Shown here: one piece after another, positions 56,181 to 64,000 of the stretch
Layout: each line of letters opens with the position of its first letter
Numbering within the stretch: position 1 is the first letter of the stretch
Source of the DNA: Mesorhizobium hawassense
GTDB lineage: Bacteria; Pseudomonadota; Alphaproteobacteria; Rhizobiales; Rhizobiaceae
Direction: 5' to 3'
NCBI RefSeq assembly: GCF_003289945.1
Contig: NZ_QMBP01000018.1
Location: forward strand, 1 to 64,000
DNA: 64,000 nt
Notes under the pieces: generated by a model
Databases searched by the model: none
What the model was told of the DNA's origin: nothing
What the model saw: only the letters and a program-made list of their open reading frames with translations
Translations under genes and position numbers: made by a program

Positions 56181-58796
56181 TCACTGCCCTATCAGCGCAT
56201 TGCGATGTCCGTAGATCTGTTTCAGCCTGGTCTCGGCGATCCTTCCTACGGCCCGCAGGCTGTGAAAATTCTCGATGAACGACTTCGCCGCGCCGCCCAC
56301 GGCCCTTGCCATGTCGCGATCGTCGGCAAGCGAGGCCATGATACGCGCCGCCGCTTCGATGTCGGGTTCGGCCCACTGCTGTCCCTCGACGAAATACGGA
56401 TACTGATCCGGTTCGACGTCGATCAATCTGTAGGGGACCGGAAAGCCGGTTTGGCTGCTGACGAAATCCCTGCTGCCCGAGAAATCCGTGGCGATGACCG
56501 CCTTGCCCAGGGCCATAGCTTCGGCGATGCCCAGTCCGAAGCCTTCCGAACGGTGCAAGGAGACGAAGACATCGCAAGACGCGGTAAGGCTATGCATGGC
56601 GGTGCGGGTCAGGACATCGTCGATCATGACGATCCTGCGGTCGTCCTGCGCCAGGCGCCGCACGGCGTTCAGGATCTCGACCCTCTCGGTGCTTTGGCCC
56701 ATCGTCTTGATGATGAGGGAAACGTTCCGCTTCCTGTCCTGCCCGAACGCGCGCAGATACGCTTCCAGCACGGCCTGGGGATTCTTGCGGGTCGGATAGG
56801 AGGAAAAGTCGAACGCGAACAGAAATGCGGTCGCGTCATGCGGAATGCCGAAGCGGCGCCTGTTCGGCTGCACGTCGGACGGTACCGAAACCGACACCGG
56901 CATATGGATCACGGGACGATCGGTTTCGGCGGCAAACGCATCCCGCACGAAGGTCGTCGGCGCCCAGATTTCGTCGACTCGCCTCAAGCCGTCTATCCAT
57001 TGCGGATGGATGCGCGGCAGTTCCCAGAACGGTCGCAGGATGTTGTAGCGGTTCTGCAACGCGGCGCTGCCTATCCCACGAACCGTGGACCCCAGCATAT
57101 CGGCATTGACGCAAAAGACGTTGACGGTTTTTGACGGCGTGTCGGTAAGCCGGTCCTGGAGCGCGCGATCCTTCTGCGAGGAACGCACCTGCTCATCAAA
57201 GTTCACGACTTCATAGTTGACGTCCGCGCTCTCGAGCGAGCGGGCAAGCGAGCGCATGGCCTCGCCGACGCCGATCTCGGCGAACGGATAACCGATGAGC
57301 GAGACGCCATGGCTGAGCGGCAACGATCCGCCACCGAAGGCGGCGGGCCAGGCGCGCCTGAACAATCCGTCGAGAAAACGCTTTCTCCTCTCCGACGGGA
57401 TCAGCCTGTAGAGCCATCTGATGTTGGGCTGGACTTTCATCAGCAGCCGATAGGCGCCACGCGCGACGGCTGCCGTGAGCTTCGAGGTGCGTGAACGTTT
57501 CCTGGCCTGCGCCCCGACATCGGAAATTCTTTTCGCGACAGGCCGTATGAATTCCGCGGGGACTTTCGCTTCCGCTGCACCCCCCGAAGCGAACCAATAC
57601 GCGTAGCTCAGCTGCGATTGGCTTCCCCGCAAGTCGAAATGGGCCCGCAGATCGGAGCGTGACGTCCAGAGGGCGTAGGCAAATCGCGTGACGACCCCGT
57701 CGGGATTCGGCTCAAGTTTCGCCGGGCGGTTGAGATAGGCGGGCAAATCCGAGAACGGGTCACCGGAAAAGGGTTCGAGCTGCTCGCGAAAAACGCGCCT
57801 GGCCGCATCCGGAATGCGGGTCCCGTCGGTGAAAGTTCCGAAACCGTAAGGGATGCTTGAGAAATGCTTCAGCCCGAATTTCTCGAGACGATCGTGATAA
57901 TCGTCGAACAGGGCCTGCAGTTCAGGGGTGCTGCCGGGCCTCCATCGTCTCTGGTGCTTCGACAGGATCGACCGGTTCCCGGGAACCACGCCGCTGAAAT
58001 GGAAAAAGGCAAGCGGCACACCGTCGACCTCATAGGCATCGCCCCGCCGTCTGACCGGGCGGCTGTCGAGGTTCCAATACGCCACGTTATAGGCCGGATT
58101 GCGCAGAATGCCCGTTCCCGGGCAATAGGCCGGCCAGAGGTCGATGAATTTCTGGTCGACGAAAAGGCCGTCGGCGACCCGGTTGGAGACGCATTCGGTG
58201 CGCAGGCGTGTTTCCCACCACTTCAGCAACCGAAGCGTCTCGGGCGTGTTGGCCAGCGCCATGAAGCCCAGATTGTAGACGCCTGCCTGCATGAACGTCA
58301 GATCGTTCGGGCTGTCCCGATGCATATTCGGCGCCAGCGCGTGCGGCGTGAGAACCGACGACGCGCCGCCGTCGAGAACATCGAACAGCTCGTCGAAACG
58401 GCGGTAGGCTATGATATCGGGATCGAGATAGATGACGCGATCATATCCCTCGGCAAACAGCCGACTGAACACAGTCGGCTTGATCGCAGTGTTCAACTCC
58501 ATGACGTCGTAGCGGAAGCTGAAGGCCCGGCGATCCGGCAGGTCGAGTTCGTCGAAGAAGACACACTCGTCGAATTCGGGGAAATCGCCGGCGCTCAGGT
58601 CGTCGCGCCGCGTATCGGCGACGGCGACTATGCGCCCGACATCCGGGTGGTATGTGGCCAGGGACGAGGCAAGCGCGCGCGCATAGTGCAGATAGTTCCA
58701 GGAAGAGATCGTGAAGAACGCGGTCCTTGCCACACCAACTCCAGCCCAGTCCGCCTTTGACCCGCGGTCCATGGCGCAAGCCGGACCTGAGATCAT
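56181..58796 (-). CDS. large two-domain glycosyltransferase
   Basis: About 871 residues with two transferase modules. Residues 25-330 form a GT8-like module: FFTISSWNYLHYARALASSL and the DxD-type VIYLDPDIIAYRRFDEL metal motif. Residues from about 540 form a GT4 module: GVSLIGYPFAEIGVGEAMRSL, then FAFDFSSYPTRKNPQAVLEAYLRA and EGFGLGIAEAMALGKAVIATDFSG. Such fusions build surface polysaccharides. The start is either 58796 or the ATG at 58772. It follows the sulfotransferase gene by 77 bases on the same strand. The acceptor is unknown. Confidence 0.82.
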   Translation of the reverse strand: MISGPACAMDRGSKADWAGVGVARTAFFTISSWNYLHYARALASSLATYHPDVGRIVAVADTRRDDLSAGDFPEFDECVFFDELDLPDRRAFSFRYDVMELNTAIKPTVFSRLFAEGYDRVIYLDPDIIAYRRFDELFDVLDGGASSVLTPHALAPNMHRDSPNDLTFMQAGVYNLGFMALANTPETLRLLKWWETRLRTECVSNRVADGLFVDQKFIDLWPAYCPGTGILRNPAYNVAYWNLDSRPVRRRGDAYEVDGVPLAFFHFSGVVPGNRSILSKHQRRWRPGSTPELQALFDDYHDRLEKFGLKHFSSIPYGFGTFTDGTRIPDAARRVFREQLEPFSGDPFSDLPAYLNRPAKLEPNPDGVVTRFAYALWTSRSDLRAHFDLRGSQSQLSYAYWFASGGAAEAKVPAEFIRPVAKRISDVGAQARKRSRTSKLTAAVARGAYRLLMKVQPNIRWLYRLIPSERRKRFLDGLFRRAWPAAFGGGSLPLSHGVSLIGYPFAEIGVGEAMRSLARSLESADVNYEVVNFDEQVRSSQKDRALQDRLTDTPSKTVNVFCVNADMLGSTVRGIGSAALQNRYNILRPFWELPRIHPQWIDGLRRVDEIWAPTTFVRDAFAAETDRPVIHMPVSVSVPSDVQPNRRRFGIPHDATAFLFAFDFSSYPTRKNPQAVLEAYLRAFGQDRKRNVSLIIKTMGQSTERVEILNAVRRLAQDDRRIVMIDDVLTRTAMHSLTASCDVFVSLHRSEGFGLGIAEAMALGKAVIATDFSGSRDFVSSQTGFPVPYRLIDVEPDQYPYFVEGQQWAEPDIEAAARIMASLADDRDMARAVGGAAKSFIENFHSLRAVGRIAETRLKQIYGHRNALIGQ

Positions 58797-58873
58797 ATCG
58801 ATGCGCCAAAGGCAAGCTTGCCCGGCGCCTGACTGGTTTCTCCGGCCGGCTCGCGGCCACCTGCCCGCCTGCC

Positions 58874-59695
58874 TCAATATCCCCAAAGGGCCGACAGGTC
58901 GCGCCCGATCAATCTTCCGGCAATCTTCACGTCCGGGGCAAAAAGCGCTCTCAGCTCGGCAATCAGCTCCGGCTCGACCGTCGGCGGTTCATCCGCCACC
59001 TGGTTTTCCCATACCCGCCGGTCGATCGCGACGCCAAGGAATGACCGCAAGCCTCGCTCCCACCGGCCCCTTCGCCAGAACCCGCGAGGTTGCAGCAGAT
59101 CCTCATAGACCAGAACCAGGATCCGCTTCCTGGGAAAGCAACCGAAATAGCGTTCGAGATTCCGCCCGTAGAAGGAGTGCGTCATATTCAGCGCGGCGGA
59201 ATACCAGCGATATGGCTCCAAGGGACCCGCCCGCAGATCGGACAGGCCTTTCCTGATGTAAGCGTTGACGTCGAGGCGAAGATCGATGTCCAGCGAAGGA
59301 TCTTTCGTCTGCCGCATGTGGGTGTACTGCGAAAGCACGCGGGCTACCGGCTCGCGCAGCGTGGCGATGATCATGGCGTCGGGATTGTATGACCTGATGC
59401 TTGAGGGCACCTGCGCGTCCGACAGATAGACCGGCGAGAAGTCGGCGATGTAGCGGTGCTGCCCGCGCGCTCCGGCAAAACGCAGATCGTAAAGTGTCTG
59501 GGTCAGTTCGGGCGTGATGCCGAAGCCATTGACCTCTTTGCCGTCCGGAACAAAAACCTGTCCCGTCGCGGCCAGCATCTTGGCGAGGCTGGTGGTGGCC
59601 GTGCGAGGCGCCCCGACGCCAAACAGGTTCACGCGTCGGGCATCCTGGATGCCGCGCGTTCGCAAACCCTGCCGGGCGGTATTCTGGTCGCTCAT
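58874..59695 (-). CDS. PAPS-dependent sulfotransferase
   Basis: A 273-residue sulfotransferase family protein. The 5'-phosphosulfate loop is FGVGAPRTATTSLAKML near residue 24, and the 3'-phosphate part IIATLREPVARVLSQYTHMRQ near 107 keeps the Arg and Ser ligands. It transfers sulfate from PAPS to a sugar or similar acceptor. It differs from the NodH-type Nod factor sulfotransferases in context, lying beside surface polysaccharide genes. The start MSDQNTARQG is chosen; an in-frame ATG seven codons upstream exists. It probably forms a unit with the downstream glycosyltransferase. Confidence 0.82.
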   Translation of the reverse strand: MSDQNTARQGLRTRGIQDARRVNLFGVGAPRTATTSLAKMLAATGQVFVPDGKEVNGFGITPELTQTLYDLRFAGARGQHRYIADFSPVYLSDAQVPSSIRSYNPDAMIIATLREPVARVLSQYTHMRQTKDPSLDIDLRLDVNAYIRKGLSDLRAGPLEPYRWYSAALNMTHSFYGRNLERYFGCFPRKRILVLVYEDLLQPRGFWRRGRWERGLRSFLGVAIDRRVWENQVADEPPTVEPELIAELRALFAPDVKIAGRLIGRDLSALWGY

Positions 59696-59942
59696 GGTTT
59701 CTCCACTTCGCGGCAAATCGACCAGGCCGCAAGGCAGATAAAGGCCGTTTGAACAATTTGTTTCGTCTGCCGCTGCCGGCTTTGATGGGGATGTTCGCGG
59801 CAGCGACGCCCGTCTGGCCTCGCAAGCCCGCGAAGCCGTCCGGCAAACAGTCTTTTGTCAATGCATGGAAACGGGCTGTTGAAGCATCCGAACCGCGTCG
59901 ATATAGGTCGGCTGCAACATCGCACGGCATGGGGTCAGGGCA

Positions 59943-62675
59943 TTGCCAACCGAAGCAGGTTCGGCCCGTGCGCCGGGGCAAGAGCAATCATCCGGGCTTG
60001 CGCAGCGCAGCACGCTCAGGGATTTCGCGATCGCGATCCTGCTTGGACTTGCCGCCTTCGTGGTCTTCAACGCCAATATGCGGTCGATCCCGGCAGGCGA
60101 CACATATGCCGCGCGCTATCTGCCTTTCTCGATCTGGCGCAACCACAGCCTGCTTCTCGATCCTATCGTCGACGTGGTCGCGCAGGGCCGCCAGCCGCCG
60201 GCGGTTCAAGGCAAGGGCAGCAGCGCCTATTGGATATTGAAGGGACGTGACGGTCATTTCGTCTCGCAATATCCTCTCGCCGTCCCGGTGATGATCGCGC
60301 CGGCCTATCTGCCTGTCATCAAATATCTGCAAGCAAGAAACTGGAATCCGCTGCTGCTCGACCGGGTCGCGCGGGCCATGGAGAAGCTTTGCGCATCGCT
60401 GCTCGCGGCCGCTTCGGTGGCGCTTTTCTACCTCTTGCTGCGGCGGCGCAGCACGCCGCGAATTGCGGCGCTTCTCACCCTGCTTTACGCCTTCGGCACG
60501 ACGACCTGGGTGATCAGCAGCCAGGCGCTCTGGATGCATGGGCTGGCCGAGCTGCTGGTCGTCGTCACCATGCTGCTGATCACCGGGCGATGCAGCCCGG
60601 CGCGCGCGGCCGCGGCCGGCTTCCTCTGCGCCCTCATTGCAGTGAACCGCCAGCCCGACGCCGTACTGGCGGCAAGCCTCGGACTCTACGGCCTCTGGTG
60701 GGCCGGACGGAGGATTCCACTGTTGGTGATCGCGGGCCTGATCCCGGTTGGACTGGTCGTCGCCTACAATCTGGACGTCGTCGGCAATCTCGCCGGTGCC
60801 TATGCCCTGGTCGGTCGTTCCCACGACTACAATTACAATGTGATCGAAGGCATTGCCGGCCTGTTGTTCAGCCCGATGCGCGGCCTTTTCGTCTTCTCGC
60901 CGTTTCTGTTGTTCGTGCCGCTCTTCCTGGCGCCAATCCTGCGCGACGCGAAGATGCGCGGCCTCACAATCGCGATGCTGTGCGCCATCGTCGTGCAGGT
61001 GGTGCTCTATGCTTTTGTCGACTGGCGGCAGGGTGTATCGTGGGGACCGCGCTGGCTCACCGATTTCGTTCCGATGCTGATCTGGATGCTGCCGCCGGTC
61101 CTGGCGGCGCAGTCGCCAAGGAGCCGGGCTGCGTTCGCGCTGGCCGGCTGCGTGGCAATCGCCATCCAGGCGATCGGCGCGTTCTGGTACACCGGCGCGT
61201 CGGACAATGTGCTGATTGCTGCGACGGGCGCGGACAAGATGCGGGCAGCTTGGGATATCAACAATGCTGCCTTTATCGCCGAACTGAGACATCCGCCGGC
61301 TCCGATGGATCTCTTCGCCGAGCTCGCCGGCAGCGTCGACCAGATCAATGTCATTCAGATCCCGCCATCTACCAACGTGATGTCGCGACGGGTCGAGGCC
61401 CTGGGCTGGGCGCTCGTCGACAGGAAAACGCCCCTGGACGTCGCGGTGTCGGTGGATGGCCAACCGATGGGCGGTACGGTCCAGTTTTTCGAACGCAGCG
61501 ACGTCGTCAAGGCTCTTGGAAGCTCAAATCCGGCGGGCTGGCGTGTCGCCTTCCCTGCCAATCAACTGGGACCTGGCGAGCATATCCTGACGGCGCGCGT
61601 CCGCGCGCAGACCGGCAGCGTGCCGCGGCTGCTCGTGGAGCGCAAATTTAGCCTGGCGCCGGATGCGGAGATGATGAATGTCGCGCTCAAGGCAGAACAG
61701 GCCTTGGCCGGACGTCTGCAGGCGCCCGGCTACTGGCTGACGTCGTTCACCAGCGGCCTGGAGTTCGTCAAACCACATCCGGAGCTGAACACATATCTGA
61801 ATAGTTTGGTCCTCGACGTCATGACGCCGGTGGCGAAAGAAGCCGGGATCGAGGACACGCTGGTGCGGGTGCGCCGCTACCTGAGCGACCAGATCGAGCC
61901 GGATGGCCTGGTCCGATACCATGGCCGGCCCGACGCGCCGACGATCGGAAAGCTCGGCTGTGCCATCACGCCGGACGCCGACGACACGGCCCTGGTCTGG
62001 AGAGCCGCTCCCGGCAAACGAACGGAATTGCTGTCGAAGGCGCTGGCCACCCTCGACCAGTATAAAAGGCCGGACGGCCTTTATCGGACCTGGCTTGCGC
62101 CGCGTGAGCGCTACCAATGCCTCGATCCGGGCAAGGATCCGAACCCGGCCGATCTCGGCATCCAGATGCATGTCTACATGCTGCTGGCCCGGCAAGATCC
62201 GGCCGCGGCGCAGGCGCTGTGCGAAGCGATGGCGCGCAAGGCGAATGACGACGATGTCTGGGTGTACTACGCCAAGGCGCCGCTTCTTCTCGCCCTGCGG
62301 CTCGCGGATCTGCGCAAGGCCGGCTGCAAGCTGAAAATCGCGCCATCGCGGCTGCAGAGTGCAGTGCCCGGGCAGGATATCTGGATCCGGGTGGCCGAGC
62401 TGATTGGCCAAACGGAGAACGGCGACGCCACGGGACAGAGCCGCCTGGAGACGGCCCAAATTCTCGGCAAAATCGCCGAGAACGATTTCTCCTTGCTCAA
62501 CAGCGCGCCGCCGCTGTTCTATCACAACGATCTGAGCGCCACGGTCCGGCGATTCTACTGGTCACAGGAACTCGGCTATGCGCTCTGGCTGAGGCTTTAC
62601 TTCGCCAACCAGTCCGGGCAGACAACGCTGTCGTGCCGCCCCAGCGGCCCCGAACAGAAATGTGGTGAAATATGA
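59943..62675 (+). CDS. membrane glycosyltransferase-like protein with DxDD-motif C-terminal domain
   Basis: A 910-residue protein in three parts. Residues 25-440 are a polytopic membrane domain with about ten helices and an outer loop (SIPAGDTYAARYLPFSIW) like GT39/GT-C proteins. Residues about 480-590 are a beta-rich domain (GWALVDRKTPLDVAVSVDGQ). The C-terminal 300 residues are helical, with TPDADDTALVW at about 675, matching the DxDDTA pattern of class II terpene cyclases, and with LDQYKRPDGLYRTWL nearby. Whether it is a cyclase, a hydrolase-like barrel or only a scaffold is open. The start is TTG at 59943. The UbiA gene overlaps its end by four bases. Confidence 0.6.
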   Translation: MPTEAGSARAPGQEQSSGLAQRSTLRDFAIAILLGLAAFVVFNANMRSIPAGDTYAARYLPFSIWRNHSLLLDPIVDVVAQGRQPPAVQGKGSSAYWILKGRDGHFVSQYPLAVPVMIAPAYLPVIKYLQARNWNPLLLDRVARAMEKLCASLLAAASVALFYLLLRRRSTPRIAALLTLLYAFGTTTWVISSQALWMHGLAELLVVVTMLLITGRCSPARAAAAGFLCALIAVNRQPDAVLAASLGLYGLWWAGRRIPLLVIAGLIPVGLVVAYNLDVVGNLAGAYALVGRSHDYNYNVIEGIAGLLFSPMRGLFVFSPFLLFVPLFLAPILRDAKMRGLTIAMLCAIVVQVVLYAFVDWRQGVSWGPRWLTDFVPMLIWMLPPVLAAQSPRSRAAFALAGCVAIAIQAIGAFWYTGASDNVLIAATGADKMRAAWDINNAAFIAELRHPPAPMDLFAELAGSVDQINVIQIPPSTNVMSRRVEALGWALVDRKTPLDVAVSVDGQPMGGTVQFFERSDVVKALGSSNPAGWRVAFPANQLGPGEHILTARVRAQTGSVPRLLVERKFSLAPDAEMMNVALKAEQALAGRLQAPGYWLTSFTSGLEFVKPHPELNTYLNSLVLDVMTPVAKEAGIEDTLVRVRRYLSDQIEPDGLVRYHGRPDAPTIGKLGCAITPDADDTALVWRAAPGKRTELLSKALATLDQYKRPDGLYRTWLAPRERYQCLDPGKDPNPADLGIQMHVYMLLARQDPAAAQALCEAMARKANDDDVWVYYAKAPLLLALRLADLRKAGCKLKIAPSRLQSAVPGQDIWIRVAELIGQTENGDATGQSRLETAQILGKIAENDFSLLNSAPPLFYHNDLSATVRRFYWSQELGYALWLRLYFANQSGQTTLSCRPSGPEQKCGEI

Positions 62676-63592
62676 CACCGCTCGAACCGGCAGTCGCGAT
62701 CCGTTCCAGATCGATACGATCGTGGTCCCTGCTGTTGTCCAGCATCCGTTTCGACGAAGTCTGCGCGCTACAGGGCACACCGCTGATCGGAGCGACGCTT
62801 TCGATCGGCGCCCTGACGATGAACACCATGCTGGAGGCGGGCGTCGTCGTCGCCGGCAATCTCTGCCTCGTCGCGCATGTCTTTCTGTTCAACGACTGGT
62901 CCGGCATCGACGGCGACGTCAACGATCCCAAGCGGGCGGCGGACACTTTTGCCGCAAAAGGCCTGCCGCGAAGCGAGGTTGGATATCTCGCGCTTTCGCT
63001 GCTGGCGCTCAGCCTGTTGCTGTTCGCGATGGTCGGCGCGACGCCTTTCTTCATCGGGCTGGCGATCGCCGGCCTGAGCGCGCTTTATTCGGCGCCCGGC
63101 CTCCACCTCAAGGGCACGCCGCTTTTCAGCTCCGCCCTTCACCTTTCGGGCGGCGCGCTGCATTTTCTCCTCGGCTACGCGGCCTTCTCGGCAATCGACG
63201 CGCGTGGCCTCCTCATCAGTTGCTTCTTCGCGCTCGTCTTCACAGCCGGTCATTTCACCCATGAAGCCCGCGATCACGAGGGCGACATGTTCAACGGGAT
63301 CCGCACGAACGCGGTCGCCTTCGGCAAGATGCAAGGCTTCGTTGCCGGCCTGGCGCTTTTTACGGCGGCCTATGTCCTGCTGGTCGGCCTCGCGTTTTAC
63401 CGCTTGGTCCCGCACGTGCTGATGCTGGCCGCGCTGCTCTATCCGCTGCACCTCGCGGCCTCGTTGCGGGCGCTGCGGGCCGGCCTCGGCTTTGAAAGCC
63501 TGGTCAGCCTGCAGCGCTGCTACCGCGTGCTCTACGCAATCATAGGCATCGTGACGGTCGTTGCCACGCTGACACCCCTGTCGGCACCATAA
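62672..63592 (+). CDS. UbiA family prenyltransferase
   Basis: A 306-residue polytopic UbiA superfamily protein. The first metal motif is NDWSGIDGDVNDPKR near residue 75 and the second is HEARDHEGDMFNG near 200. These enzymes join prenyl groups to aromatic or phosphosugar acceptors. Its ATG overlaps the stop of the 910-residue protein gene by four bases, and the glycosyltransferase gene follows 31 bases later, so all three are co-transcribed. Its substrate is unknown; it is not close to the NoeC-like protein of this window. Confidence 0.85.
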   Translation: MTPLEPAVAIRSRSIRSWSLLLSSIRFDEVCALQGTPLIGATLSIGALTMNTMLEAGVVVAGNLCLVAHVFLFNDWSGIDGDVNDPKRAADTFAAKGLPRSEVGYLALSLLALSLLLFAMVGATPFFIGLAIAGLSALYSAPGLHLKGTPLFSSALHLSGGALHFLLGYAAFSAIDARGLLISCFFALVFTAGHFTHEARDHEGDMFNGIRTNAVAFGKMQGFVAGLALFTAAYVLLVGLAFYRLVPHVLMLAALLYPLHLAASLRALRAGLGFESLVSLQRCYRVLYAIIGIVTVVATLTPLSAP

Positions 63593-63623
63593 TCCGCTAA
63601 ACAGCCAGGCGCCGCTTCGTCCA

Positions 63624-64000
63624 ATGCTTTCGATCATCGTCCCGGTCTTCAACGAGGTGGCAACCCTGCCGGGCGTACTTGCCATGGTCAGCGAGGCGCT
63701 GCCGGCCGTCGACAAGGAAATCATCGTCGTGGACGACGGATCGACCGACGGAACCCGCGAGTGGTTGCGGACCAATTTTCCGGACGGTCCTCGCGGCGGC
63801 GGCACCATCAGCGTCGACGCGCACAATAACCTGGTCGTCGCCACGGCTCAGCCGGCGGCCAGCATAATCATTCGACCGGCCTACCACCAGGAAAACAGCG
63901 GCAAGGGCGCCGCGGTGCGTACCGGACTTGCGGCCGCGAGCGGCGACGTTGTCGTCATCCAGGACGCCGACCTCGAATATGATCCCGCCGATTGGACCGT
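63624..64000 (+). CDS. family 2 glycosyltransferase, cut by window end
   Basis: The first 125 codons of a GT2 enzyme: MLSIIVPVFNEVATLPGVLA, then EIIVVDDGSTDGTREWL and VVIQDADLEYDPADW near the cut, with the DxD acidic motif. This is the pattern of polyprenyl-phosphate hexose transferases and related enzymes. An insertion, PDGPRGGGTISVDAHNNL near residue 55, separates the first and second blocks. It belongs to the downstream part of the surface cluster. The remaining sequence lies past base 64000. Confidence 0.85.
   Translation, partial: MLSIIVPVFNEVATLPGVLAMVSEALPAVDKEIIVVDDGSTDGTREWLRTNFPDGPRGGGTISVDAHNNLVVATAQPAASIIIRPAYHQENSGKGAAVRTGLAAASGDVVVIQDADLEYDPADWT

Noticed and set aside
59988..61463. 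Minus-strand open frame of 491 codons opposite the 910-residue membrane protein gene
   Set aside because: Charged low-complexity translation with no motif; a GC-rich shadow of the plus-strand gene.

Overview
The window looks like the edge of a symbiosis island in a Mesorhizobium-type alphaproteobacterium. Positions 1 to about 46,120 carry accessory DNA: nodulation genes, nif remnants, broken insertion sequences, and at the right end a phage-type integrase with a small excisionase-like gene. Positions 46,120 to 64,000 look like conserved chromosome: guaA, a MarR regulator, mtnN, rsmB, aqpZ, katG/oxyR and a cell-surface polysaccharide cluster. The integrase next to the 3' end of guaA matches the IntG/attG end of the tripartite integrative and conjugative elements (ICESym) described in Mesorhizobium. 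The genus and element assignment is inferred from gene content, not from a marker gene.

The nodulation genes are scattered over 43 kb and read from both strands. nodA-nodS-nodU lie at 1.1-4.4 kb (minus strand, nod box at 4452-4498). A five-gene minus-strand operon at 7.2-11.8 kb (nod box at 12151-12197) resembles noeC-noeH-noeO-noeP of Azorhizobium plus a fifth polytopic membrane protein. Its members resemble the mycobacterial enzymes that make decaprenyl-phosphoryl-D-arabinose, so the operon probably adds D-arabinose to the Nod factor, with the fifth protein as candidate transferase. nodD is at 15.2-16.1 kb. noeL (nod box 24524-24570), nodB-nodC-nodI-nodJ-nodZ (nod box 31125-31171), nolK (decayed nod box and a sigma-54-like promoter) and noeK-noeJ supply the Nod factor backbone, its export, and GDP-L-fucose synthesis and fucosyl transfer. 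The predicted Nod factor is N-methylated, carbamoylated, fucosylated and arabinosylated, a pattern close to that of Azorhizobium caulinodans.

Between nodD and noeL lies an unusual metabolic cluster at 16.5-24.3 kb: a dihydrodipicolinate-synthase-family lyase and a PLP gamma-family enzyme, divergent from a MocR regulator, a MOSC protein, a VanB-type reductase and a stand-alone pyruvate dehydrogenase E1-like protein. From 25.9 to 30.5 kb there are a phasin, an alpha-carbonic anhydrase, nifT and decayed pieces of nifS and a PhoB-like regulator. The left end (1-7 kb) holds broken IS66, AAA-ATPase, tyrosine-recombinase and IS3 genes and an intact small beta-prism-like (MABP) protein.

The chromosomal side ends in a surface-polysaccharide cluster at 56.2-64.0 kb. 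It includes a large two-domain glycosyltransferase, a sulfotransferase, a 910-residue membrane protein whose C-terminal part carries a DxDD-type motif, a UbiA-family prenyltransferase and a glycosyltransferase cut by the window end.
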